DNA from: CAG-411 sp045124315
GTDB taxonomy: Bacteria > Bacillota > Clostridia > Lachnospirales > Lachnospiraceae
Reading direction: 5' to 3'
Assembly: GCA_045124315.1 (NCBI GenBank)
Contig: JBGVLO010000144.1
Location: 1-53,996, forward strand
Length of the DNA stretch: 53,996 bases
Below, piece by piece: positions 1 through 7,852 of the stretch. Under the pieces are notes generated by a model that saw only the letters and a list, made by a program, of their open reading frames with translations, was not told the origin of the DNA and did no database searches. A program made the position numbers and the translations under genes. Positions within the stretch are counted from its first letter, which is position 1, and the number at the start of each line of letters is the position of its first letter.

Positions 1-932
1 TGTGTGGAGAGACTCCGTGGTGTAAATTAGACAAAGTAAAATTTTTGTGTCCTGTTCCAGGATATGATAGACATTTTGCAATCACAGAAAGTTTTGGCAT
101 TGAGATGATTAATATTCCTATGTCAGAAGATGGTCCGGATATGGATATGGTTGAGAAGTATGTGAATGAAGATGCTTCTGTAAAAGGAATTTGGTGTGTT
201 CCTAAGTATGCAAATCCATTGGGATTGTCATACTCAGATGAGACAGTACGCAGATTTGCAGCATTAAAGCCTGCAGCTAAGGACTTTAGAATTTTTTGGG
301 ATAATGCATATTGTGTACACCATATATATGAAGATAAGCAAGATGAGATTTTGAACATTATGGAAGAGTGCGAGAAGGCTGGAAATCCAGATATGGTATA
401 TCAGTTTGCTTCTACATCTAAGGTTACGTTCCCAGGTTCTGGTATAGCTGCTTTATCTACATCAGTAAAGAATGTGGCTGATATAAAGGAAAAATTGACG
501 ATTCAGACAATCGGTCATGATAAGATCAATCAGTTAAGACATGTAAAGTTCTTAAAGGATGCAGAAGGCATTCGTGCGCATATGGCAAAACAGGCAGAAG
601 TAATTCGTCCAAAGTTCGAAGCTGTATTAAATGTGTTAAATTCCGAGCTTGGTGGATTAGGAATTGCTAGTTGGACAAATCCGAATGGTGGATACTTTAT
701 TTCTTTTGAGACATTAGAAGGTTGTGCAAAAGAAGTTGTTGGTAAATGTAAAGAAGCTGGAGTTGTTATGACAGGGGCAGGAGCTACCTTCCCTTATGGA
801 AAGGATCCAAAAGATTCTAACATCCGTATTGCACCGACACTTCCTACACCAGAGGAATTGTCACAGGCAGCAGATTTGTTTGTGCTTTGTGTAAAGCTTG
901 TAAGTGTTGAAAAATTATTAGAAACAAAATAG
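1..932 (+). CDS. PLP-dependent aminotransferase, class I/II-like (5' end missing)
   Basis: The reading frame is open to the left edge, so the N-terminal third is outside the window. The visible part holds a PLP-enzyme core: an Asn-Pro in KYANPLGLSYS, the Asp-Asn-Ala-Tyr element of FWDNAYCVHH, and the likely PLP lysine in FASTSKVTFPGSG. It resembles the aspartate-aminotransferase-like family PF12897, which is related to the MocR aminotransferase domain; the substrate is not determined by what is visible. No DNA-binding domain is in view. A hairpin terminator follows about 80 bp after the stop. The ATG-like starts inside the frame are not needed, because codons such as those for ETPWCKLDKVKF read continuously from base 3. 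The aminotransferase fold is fairly sure; the family name is moderately sure. Confidence 0.85.
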   Translation, partial: CGETPWCKLDKVKFLCPVPGYDRHFAITESFGIEMINIPMSEDGPDMDMVEKYVNEDASVKGIWCVPKYANPLGLSYSDETVRRFAALKPAAKDFRIFWDNAYCVHHIYEDKQDEILNIMEECEKAGNPDMVYQFASTSKVTFPGSGIAALSTSVKNVADIKEKLTIQTIGHDKINQLRHVKFLKDAEGIRAHMAKQAEVIRPKFEAVLNVLNSELGGLGIASWTNPNGGYFISFETLEGCAKEVVGKCKEAGVVMTGAGATFPYGKDPKDSNIRIAPTLPTPEELSQAADLFVLCVKLVSVEKLLETK

Positions 933-1012
933 TGCCTGCTGGGTTTGAATGTTAGTTGTTCCTGTTATAAAGGGTAGTAAACAATATACAAAAGCGAAAT
1001 AGAGTAGAGGAG

Positions 1013-1057
1013 ATCTTTCTGAAAGTCGAAGACAGTCAGAAAGATTTTCTTTTTTTA
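1013..1057 (+). terminator. Rho-independent terminator after the aminotransferase
   Basis: ATCTTTCTG (1013-1021) pairs with CAGAAAGAT (1037-1045) over a 15-base loop and is followed by a T-rich run to about 1057. It would end transcription of the aminotransferase gene. Confidence 0.8.
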
Positions 1058-1059
1058 CA

Positions 1060-1088
1060 TTGATTCTTGGATTGCAAAAAGGTAAAAT
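1060..1088 (+). promoter_or_regulatory. Sigma-A-type promoter for the hybrid sensor kinase
   Basis: TTGATT (1060-1065) and TAAAAT (1083-1088) are separated by 17 bases. They lie just after the terminator of the previous gene and about 60 bp before the kinase start. This is a match by eye only. Confidence 0.5.
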
Positions 1089-1147
1089 GAATAGGATGTA
1101 TTGATGAGAAAGATAATAGAATGAATGGACAAGTGGAATGGTAAGAT

Positions 1148-4100
1148 ATGAAAAAGAATATGAAAAGATTAAATAGCAAAAAAATAAATAATATCCTGTT
1201 GGGCACAGTCGTCTTAGTGATAGCGTTTTTAGTATTGGTCCAGCTGGAACAGATTGAAGTGAGAGAAGAAAAAGAAATTGCACAGGACCTGGCAAATGAT
1301 TGTGCCAATGAATTAGAATATCAGTTAAGGAGTATGTTTAACGATACTTATATTTATAATTTTTCTATTTCGCAAAATGGTACAGATAATTTAGATTTCT
1401 TTGCAATTTCCCAAAATATAGAAGAAATGTATCCCAATATTTCGTTTGCTGCCATGGCTCCGGATGGTGTAATAAAAAAAGTACATCCTGCTAATAAATA
1501 TTGGAATTTGCAAAATATAAATCTGTATAAAGAAGAAGCAACCAAAGAAGCAGTAGAACTTGCAGTTAAAAACGAGAAAATGGCTGTCTCAAAGGTAATG
1601 CAAGCAGGAGAGGATGGAGAACCGGTACTTATAGCTATGCAACCGATTTATTTGCATACGAGTGGTGCCAATCAGAACAATTCAGAGGATGAGAAACCTT
1701 GGGGTTTTTCTCTTATTGGTGTGAAGGTAAGTTACATGGATGACTTGTTAAATTCAAATTTACAAGGATACAGTTATCAGTTAGAACTAATAGAAGATGG
1801 GAAGAGTCAGGGTTCTGTTTGTGGTAGGTATGAAGATTGTATAGTAAGTCCTGTTGCGGCAGAATTGCGTGTGGCAGATACAACATGGAGGCTGTCAGTA
1901 TCGCCGAAATATGTATGGTTTGATTTTGGATATCTCATGCTTCGTATTATTATTATTTTGTTGATCAGTGTGATTGGTTGGTTGATGATCCGATTACTGT
2001 ATCGTGATATGATAAGACAGTCGCAAATGCAATCTGCTCTTGAAGAAGAAAAAGAAAGATACCAGATTGCTATGGAGAGTTCGTCAGATACGATTTTTGA
2101 ATATGATATTGACGAAGATGTGTGTACTTTTTTTGGTTCTATTTTAAACGGAAAAAAAACAAACGGAAACCGAATGAAAATAGAAAATTATGAGGCAAAG
2201 ATATTGACTGGTGAAATGTTTCATTATCAGGATATCGAAAAAGCAATTCAGTTTTTTAAAGGAGAGAAAACAGAACCATTTGAGACTAGATATCGTGTGA
2301 AACAGGAAGATGGCCAGGTGAGATACGTATGGCTTTCTTTAAAAGGAAGTGTAATTGTTGAACATGGAAGACCAATTAAGGTTATTGGTACATCAAGAAA
2401 TATCCAGGCAAGAAAAGAGCAGGAATGGAAGAAACTTGAAGAGAGTCATAGAGATCGGCTGACAGGTTTATATACAGAAGAATGTGGAAGAATTTTAATC
2501 GAGCAATATTTGACTGCAAAACCAAAACAGGAAGAATGTGAGTTTTTTCTCATTGGAATTGATCATTTTCAGCAGTTAAATGACATATATGGATATATGT
2601 TTGCTGATACGATTTTACTGGAAGTGGCGGAGATGCTTCGTAACATTGCCAGCAATGGAGATATTTGTATTCGTCTTGGCGGAGATGAATTTATCTTATT
2701 CCAGAAAAATTCCAATAGTTTAAAAGCAGAGCGTACTGCGAAAGAAATTATTAAGAAAGTACATAGTGTATATGCAGGAGAAAATGAAGAAATCACTTTG
2801 TCCTGCAGTATTGGAAGAGCCTCTACAGCCGTATTCAACAGCTATGACCAAATGTTGAAATATGCACATTTGGCGTTTTGTTATCTAAAGGATAATGCAA
2901 AAGGTAAGCAGGCAAACTATATTAATATATCAGATGAGATTCAGGAAATGATAGTACAGTCTGAATTTAGTGAGAGAGAAATCTCAGAGATTATTGATAC
3001 CAATCCTGTACATGAGGATGATATTATTTCCTTTGCTTTTGGAATTCTTGAGAAGACAAAAGATTTAAAGAGTGCCATTTATGTTTTGATGGCTCGAGTT
3101 GGAAAAAGATATGATCTTTCAGAGATTCGTGTTATTGAGGCGGATATGGATTATTTAAGTTTTCATATGAATTATCGGTGGGCTAGTAATCCAGAGCCGG
3201 GAGAAGTTAATAAGGTGTCCCATTTTGAGAACCCTCGTTTGCTTCAAAGAGCTTATGAGATTCTGGAAAAAAATGGAGATTTGGAACTTTCTGTAAAGTT
3301 TATGGAGAGATATAAAGAAAGTTTAGGTGGATTGTTAGAAGGGATAGAGAACAAATCGAACTTGTTTTGTCCTATGTGTGAAGAGGGAGAATACAAGGGG
3401 GCGATAGATTTCGTTGCAAAAGAACCAAACCGTGCATGGACGCAAGAGGAAAAACATGTGTTTAAGGAAGTGACAAAAATTATTTCTACCCATATCAGCC
3501 GTGTGAATGCAGATATTGCCAGCAAAGCGAAATCAGAATTTTTATCTCGTATGTCTCATGAAATACGTACTCCTATGAATGCTATTATAGGTATGACAAA
3601 CATTGCTATGGCATCTATTACAAATCAGAATAAAGTGGAGGAGTGTCTGGGGAAAATTGATGTGTCTACGAAATATTTGCTATCTCTTATTAACGATATT
3701 TTAGATATGTCTCGAATTGAAAGTGGAAAGATGACCATCAACTCTGAAAAGTTTAATTTGGAAGAGGTAATAGAGGAATTAGATGTGTTGATTCGACCGC
3801 AGGCAAAAGAGAAGAACATTGAGTTTAAGTTGGATACCTTTTATGAAACTCCAAAAGTAATTGGAGATGAATTGAGATTGAATCAAGTGTTAATTAATCT
3901 TTTAGGAAATGCTTTGAAATTTACTCCTATGGGAGGTTCGATTACTTTGGGGATTCGACAGGTCATAAAAGAAAGGGACTTTATTGCCTTTGCATTTTAT
4001 GTGAGAGACACAGGAATTGGAATTAGTGAGGAAAATAAAGAGAGGATTTTTGAGGCATTTGAACAGGAAAAAATGGATACTGCACATAAATATGGAGGTA

Positions 4101-4648
4101 CAGGTTTAGGGTTGGCAATTAGTAACAACCTTGTGCATTTAATGGGTGGAAATCTTACGGCAGAAAGTGAAGAAGGAAAAGGCTCTACATTCAGCTTTAC
4201 ATTAACCATGCCTACATACGAGGAAGAAGTGAAAGAGGTTAGTCAGAAGTTAGATGGAGTTTCTTTGGAAGGGAAACGTATATTAGTGGTAGAAGACAAT
4301 GCGTTAAATGCAGAAATTGCACAGACCTTATTGGAAATGGATGGAATGATTGTTTCTATTGCAGAAAACGGAAAAGAGGCCGTAGAGATTTTTGAAAATA
4401 ACGAGCCACATTGCTTTGATTGCATTTTGATGGATATTCGTATGCCGGTTATGAATGGAATCGAAGCAACAAGATGTATTCGAACATCTGGCAAGGAAGA
4501 TGCGAGAAGTATTCCGATTATTGCATTATCTGCCAATGCATTTGACAATGATACAAGGCAGTCTATTGAAAGTGGTATGAATGGACACGTGGCAAAGCCC
4601 ATTGATATTGATATGTTAAGGAGTACGATCCAGAAGGTGCTACAGTAA
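1148..4648 (+). CDS. Membrane hybrid sensor histidine kinase with PAS and GGDEF domains and a C-terminal receiver
   Basis: The 1166-residue protein has a membrane helix (about 14-32), an extracellular sensor region (33-262, Cache-like by position), a second helix (262-285), a PAS/PAC domain (300-420), a GGDEF domain (432-595; RLGGDEF at 509-515), a poorly defined GAF-like stretch (615-785), a HisKA domain (FLSRMSHEIRTPMN, His804), an HATPase (N-box near 917-921, DTGIGIS, GGTGLGLAI at 983-991) and a receiver (phospho-acceptor Asp1096 in CILMDIRMP, Lys1150). It should sense an external ligand and relay phosphate from His804 to its own Asp1096. The GGDEF signature is intact, but the usual NDxxGHxxGD reads NDIYGYMFAD, so cyclase activity is uncertain. 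No separate response regulator is adjacent. The ATG at 1148 has only a weak ribosome site; an ATG at 1160 is an alternative. Confidence 0.93.
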   Translation: MKKNMKRLNSKKINNILLGTVVLVIAFLVLVQLEQIEVREEKEIAQDLANDCANELEYQLRSMFNDTYIYNFSISQNGTDNLDFFAISQNIEEMYPNISFAAMAPDGVIKKVHPANKYWNLQNINLYKEEATKEAVELAVKNEKMAVSKVMQAGEDGEPVLIAMQPIYLHTSGANQNNSEDEKPWGFSLIGVKVSYMDDLLNSNLQGYSYQLELIEDGKSQGSVCGRYEDCIVSPVAAELRVADTTWRLSVSPKYVWFDFGYLMLRIIIILLISVIGWLMIRLLYRDMIRQSQMQSALEEEKERYQIAMESSSDTIFEYDIDEDVCTFFGSILNGKKTNGNRMKIENYEAKILTGEMFHYQDIEKAIQFFKGEKTEPFETRYRVKQEDGQVRYVWLSLKGSVIVEHGRPIKVIGTSRNIQARKEQEWKKLEESHRDRLTGLYTEECGRILIEQYLTAKPKQEECEFFLIGIDHFQQLNDIYGYMFADTILLEVAEMLRNIASNGDICIRLGGDEFILFQKNSNSLKAERTAKEIIKKVHSVYAGENEEITLSCSIGRASTAVFNSYDQMLKYAHLAFCYLKDNAKGKQANYINISDEIQEMIVQSEFSEREISEIIDTNPVHEDDIISFAFGILEKTKDLKSAIYVLMARVGKRYDLSEIRVIEADMDYLSFHMNYRWASNPEPGEVNKVSHFENPRLLQRAYEILEKNGDLELSVKFMERYKESLGGLLEGIENKSNLFCPMCEEGEYKGAIDFVAKEPNRAWTQEEKHVFKEVTKIISTHISRVNADIASKAKSEFLSRMSHEIRTPMNAIIGMTNIAMASITNQNKVEECLGKIDVSTKYLLSLINDILDMSRIESGKMTINSEKFNLEEVIEELDVLIRPQAKEKNIEFKLDTFYETPKVIGDELRLNQVLINLLGNALKFTPMGGSITLGIRQVIKERDFIAFAFYVRDTGIGISEENKERIFEAFEQEKMDTAHKYGGTGLGLAISNNLVHLMGGNLTAESEEGKGSTFSFTLTMPTYEEEVKEVSQKLDGVSLEGKRILVVEDNALNAEIAQTLLEMDGMIVSIAENGKEAVEIFENNEPHCFDCILMDIRMPVMNGIEATRCIRTSGKEDARSIPIIALSANAFDNDTRQSIESGMNGHVAKPIDIDMLRSTIQKVLQ

Positions 4649-4666
4649 GGGAAAGGAAAATGTAGA

Positions 4667-5530
4667 ATGTTGTATCTATTGTATCTGTTGTTATTGGGCT
4701 GTGTGTGTGTAATCGGACTTAGTGTTTACTATAATGTGACATTGAAATGCGAATATTATGAAATTATAGATTCAAAGTTACCGGATGAATTTGATGGGTG
4801 TAAAATCATCTTATTATCGGATTTACACGAAAATCAATACGGAGAGCATAATTCCAAACTTCTGGAGAAAATAGAAAAAGAATCTCCGGATTATATTATG
4901 ATAGCAGGTGATATGTTGGTTAAAAGTGATCATTTTCACGCAGATAAAACCTTGTTATTATTAAAAGGACTCGTAAAGAAATATCCGGTAATATATACAC
5001 CGGGCAATCATGAGGAGTATCTAGAAAGACGAGTGGAAACCTGTTTGGAATATGCTCAGTTTGTGGAGCGTATAAAAAAAATGGGTGTCATTTATTTGGC
5101 AAATGAAACGATTTCTTTGAAAAGAGAAAAGGCCACCCTTCAGGTGGCTGGCTTACATTTGCAGAAGGAATATTTTGCTAAGTTCTACGAGGATGTTAGA
5201 TTTGACCACTCGAATGTAGCTGAGTTAATTGGAAAGAAGCAAGAGGAATATACAATCTTATTGGCACATACCCCTGTTTATTTCGAAGAATATGCTAAGT
5301 GGGGGGCAAATCTTGTGTGTTCCGGACATGTGCATGGTGGAATTGTAATCCTTCCTTTTTTAGGGGGAGTGATATCCACTACATATGAGTTGTTTCCTAA
5401 ATATGATCATGGGCAGTTTCAGATAGATAACACGAAAATGGTATTATCTAGAGGATTGGGGATGCACACCATAAAACTAAGATTATTTAACAAGCCGGAG
5501 ATTTCAGTCATACAGCTAAAAAAGAAATAA
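4667..5530 (+). CDS. Membrane-anchored calcineurin-like metallophosphoesterase (YkuE/YaeI type)
   Basis: The 287-residue protein starts with a hydrophobic segment (about 1-22) that should anchor it to the membrane or export it. The catalytic metal motifs follow in the standard order: SDLHE, AGDML, PGNHEE, LAHTP and SGHVHGG. The family hydrolyses phosphomonoesters or diesters with a dinuclear metal centre; YaeI-type members have been linked to lipid-A-like or pyrophosphate substrates, but the substrate here cannot be read from sequence. The gene begins 18 bp after the sensor kinase stop, so the two are probably co-transcribed. The closing ELFPKYDHGQF region is typical of this subfamily. Confidence 0.88.
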   Translation: MLYLLYLLLLGCVCVIGLSVYYNVTLKCEYYEIIDSKLPDEFDGCKIILLSDLHENQYGEHNSKLLEKIEKESPDYIMIAGDMLVKSDHFHADKTLLLLKGLVKKYPVIYTPGNHEEYLERRVETCLEYAQFVERIKKMGVIYLANETISLKREKATLQVAGLHLQKEYFAKFYEDVRFDHSNVAELIGKKQEEYTILLAHTPVYFEEYAKWGANLVCSGHVHGGIVILPFLGGVISTTYELFPKYDHGQFQIDNTKMVLSRGLGMHTIKLRLFNKPEISVIQLKKK

Positions 5531-5656
5531 AAAGAAAGTTTCAACAAGCAAGAGTAAGTAATCTGGATGGAAAAATACTTGCGAAATGCTTGAAATGTGG
5601 GTAGAATATAAGTAGAGATTCTATGTGAAATTATCTGGAAGTAGCAGGGAGAACGG

Positions 5657-6286
5657 ATGGATTTTGTAAAAATGGGAGGTTTTGCTTTGCAACTCATAGA
5701 AGTGTTCGTAGCTGTTGCTGCGTCTATGCTCCTTATGATCATGCATGAATTTCCGAAAGCAGTAGTTTTTGTTCATTCGCTACCTAAAAAGGAGCATTCT
5801 TTTTATAGGAAGAAGATATGGAGATTGCAATGCTATATAGATATGGTAGGGGTTGTAATGTCGGTTGTTTCTTTTGCCGGTTTTTCCAAACCATTAATGT
5901 ATCGTGTGAGCAATCCAAAAACTAATATTTCTATGGGAAGCTGCGGATTTGTTAGTTTGCTGTTGGCTTTTGTTGGTTCCGTTTGTAGGCTTAGGCAAAA
6001 ATACGAACTGTCTTATTTAGCAATTAATGATATAGGGATCAAGAGTGTTGTTGGACAACTCTTTTGGATTTATATGGCCATCCTTAGTGTCAGTATGTTT
6101 TTGGTAAATTTGTTTCCCGTATCGGTGTTTGACATGGGGTTGATTATAGCGGGAAGTTCTGCACATGGATATTTGAATATTGTGAAAAGTGATTCATTTA
6201 TTAAATGTATCTTGATATTGGCTATTTTATTTGGTGTAGTCAGACACTTTTCTTTTATGCTTGTCAATACATGTTTAGGTCTGTAG
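5657..6286 (+). CDS. Degenerate site-2-protease-like (M50) membrane protein
   Basis: The 209-residue protein is highly hydrophobic, with about five membrane segments. Three blocks line up with M50 site-2 proteases of the small clostridial type. First, IMHEFPKAVVF (His30, Glu31) stands where HExxH is expected, but the second His is Lys34. Second, FSKPLMYRVSNP resembles the GWGKPVPVNP block. Third, NLFPVSVFDMG resembles NLLPxxPLDGG and keeps Asp159. One zinc ligand is therefore missing and peptidase activity is doubtful. The position directly upstream of scpA-scpB is the usual place for an M50 gene in clostridia, which supports the assignment. The protein may be a pseudoprotease, or an unrelated membrane protein with chance similarity. 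A repeat element sits just after its stop. Confidence 0.62.
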   Translation: MDFVKMGGFALQLIEVFVAVAASMLLMIMHEFPKAVVFVHSLPKKEHSFYRKKIWRLQCYIDMVGVVMSVVSFAGFSKPLMYRVSNPKTNISMGSCGFVSLLLAFVGSVCRLRQKYELSYLAINDIGIKSVVGQLFWIYMAILSVSMFLVNLFPVSVFDMGLIIAGSSAHGYLNIVKSDSFIKCILILAILFGVVRHFSFMLVNTCLGL

Positions 6287-6296
6287 TAGGGTATAT

Positions 6297-6431
6297 GTAA
6301 CAGTTCAGGTAGTCCTTGCACACATTGCTGTGCAAGGACGTATGAAAGTGTAAATTGGGTGTGGCTCACAGCAATTTGCATGCGTAAGCTTGCTGTGAGC
6401 CGTAACAGGACAGCCCTGGCTGAACTGTTAC
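6297..6431 (+). repeat. Modular hairpin repeat element, copy A
   Basis: The element is bounded by perfect 12-bp ends, GTAACAGTTCAG and CTGAACTGTTAC. Inside are a perfect 11-bp hairpin (6312-6322 with 6329-6339, GTCCTTGCACA), a linker containing cGTATGAAAGT, a perfect 12-bp hairpin (6363-6374 with 6390-6401, GGCTCACAGCAA), and an end hairpin (6402-6431) with arms GTAACAG, CAGCC and complements. It has no coding frame and no T-run. An inverted copy about 93% identical by eye is at 17247-17382. It lies in the 5' region of scpA. Confidence 0.85.
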
Positions 6432-6465
6432 GGGTATATTAGGGCAGTGAGAAAGAGAGGTTGTT

Positions 6466-7233
6466 ATGGGCATACCAGTTAGACTGGAAGTGTTTGAAGG
6501 TCCGTTAGATCTTCTGTTATTTCTGATCGATAAAAATAAAATAGATATTTATGATATTCCAATCGTATTGATCACAGAGCAATATATGGAGTATATAAAA
6601 AATATGCAGACAAGAGATATGGATGTGATGAGTGAGTTTCTTGTTATGGCAGCAACATTAGTAAAAATAAAATCTAAGATGCTTTTGCCAAGAGATGAGA
6701 CAAAAGAAGAGGAAGAAGATCCAAGACAGGAATTGGTGGAGCGATTGTTGGAATATAAGATGTATAAGTATATGTCTCTGGATTTGAAAGACCGACAGTT
6801 GGATGCTGGAAAAGTTGTGTATAAAGAACCGACTATTCCGGAAGAAATTGCCAATTATAAAGAAAAAGTAGATGTGGCAGAGTTGATGCAGGATGTGACT
6901 TTGGCTAAGTTACAAAGCATTTTCAATGCAGTAATGCGAAGACAGGTAGAAAAGAGAGATCCTATTCGGAGTCAATTTGGAAAGATTGAGAAAGAAGAGG
7001 TCACTTTGTCGGATCGAATGATATTCATTCAGCATTATGCCAGGGAGAAAGGTACTTTTTCGTTTCGAAATTTGTTAGAGTCACAAAGTACAAAAGTACA
7101 GATTATTGTTACTTTTATGGGAATTTTGGAATTGATGAAGATCAGTGTTTTGAAAGTGGAGCAAGATGCTATATTTGGTGATATACAGATATCGTTTACC
7201 GGTAAAGAAGTAGATTTGTCAGAATGGGAATAA
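6466..7233 (+). CDS. scpA: Segregation and condensation protein A
   Basis: ScpA is the kleisin subunit that, with ScpB, bridges the SMC dimer in the bacterial condensin and organises replicated chromosomes. The 255-residue length and the N-terminal sequence VRLEVFEGPLDLLLFLIDKN are diagnostic, as is the C-terminal winged-helix region ending in DIQISFTGKEVDLSEW. The ATG at 6466 is preceded by a purine-rich GAGAAAGAGAGG. scpB begins 16 bp downstream, so the two form an operon. A structured repeat element occupies most of the upstream leader. Confidence 0.98.
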   Translation: MGIPVRLEVFEGPLDLLLFLIDKNKIDIYDIPIVLITEQYMEYIKNMQTRDMDVMSEFLVMAATLVKIKSKMLLPRDETKEEEEDPRQELVERLLEYKMYKYMSLDLKDRQLDAGKVVYKEPTIPEEIANYKEKVDVAELMQDVTLAKLQSIFNAVMRRQVEKRDPIRSQFGKIEKEEVTLSDRMIFIQHYAREKGTFSFRNLLESQSTKVQIIVTFMGILELMKISVLKVEQDAIFGDIQISFTGKEVDLSEWE

Positions 7234-7249
7234 TTCGGAGGAATACATA

Positions 7250-7825
7250 GTGGAAATTAAGCGTTTGGAGGCTGTGATTGAGGCTGTTTTATTTACTATG
7301 GGAGAAGCCGTTGAGTTAGAGCGCATCGCAGCAGTTATTGAGCATGATGAAGATACAACAAGAAAAATCATACGAAATATGATGGATAAATATGATGCAG
7401 AGGATCGTGGAATTCAAATAATTGAACTAAATGGTTCTTTTCAGATGTGCACCAAAGAGGAAATGTATGAATCTCTAATTCGTATTGCACATATTCCAAA
7501 GAAACATGTTCTGACAGATATTTTATTAGAAACTTTATCGATTATTGCATATAAACAACCAATTACAAAAATTGAAATTGAAAATATTCGTGGTGTAAAG
7601 AGTGATCATGCGGTGAATAAGTTAGTAGAATATGACCTGGTGGAAGAAGTTGGAAGACTGGATGCACCGGGAAGACCGATTTTGTTTGGTACATCGGAAG
7701 AGTTTTTGAGGAGTTTTGGGATTGGTTCATTGGAGGAATTGCCGATCTTAAGTCAGGATGCAATGGAACATTTCAAACAGGAAGCAGAAGAAGAAGTGCA
7801 GTTGAGTTTGAATTTAACGCAGTAG
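7250..7825 (+). CDS. scpB: Segregation and condensation protein B
   Basis: ScpB binds the ScpA kleisin as a dimer of tandem winged-helix domains within the SMC complex. The 191-residue protein has the family start EAVLFTMGEAVEL and the conserved LETLSIIAYKQPITKIEIE, IRGVKSD and GRPILFGTSEEFLRSFG. The start is a GTG at 7250 with CGGAGGA eight bases upstream. The STAND-type gene follows after 27 bp and may be co-transcribed. In many Firmicutes an rRNA pseudouridine synthase follows scpB; here a homologue is instead at 49050. Confidence 0.97.
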   Translation: MEIKRLEAVIEAVLFTMGEAVELERIAAVIEHDEDTTRKIIRNMMDKYDAEDRGIQIIELNGSFQMCTKEEMYESLIRIAHIPKKHVLTDILLETLSIIAYKQPITKIEIENIRGVKSDHAVNKLVEYDLVEEVGRLDAPGRPILFGTSEEFLRSFGIGSLEELPILSQDAMEHFKQEAEEEVQLSLNLTQ

Positions 7826-7852
7826 TTCATTAAGAGGAGATGGGGAGCTATA

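Noticed and set aside
918..1308. Two minus-strand open frames over the aminotransferase/kinase gap
   Set aside because: They overlap the terminator, promoter and the start of the kinase, are Phe/Ser/Leu-rich from A/T bias, and lack ribosome sites.
6297..6431. Repeat copy A as a transcription terminator
   Set aside because: The stems are strong but no T-run follows either, and the same design occurs upstream of promoters elsewhere.
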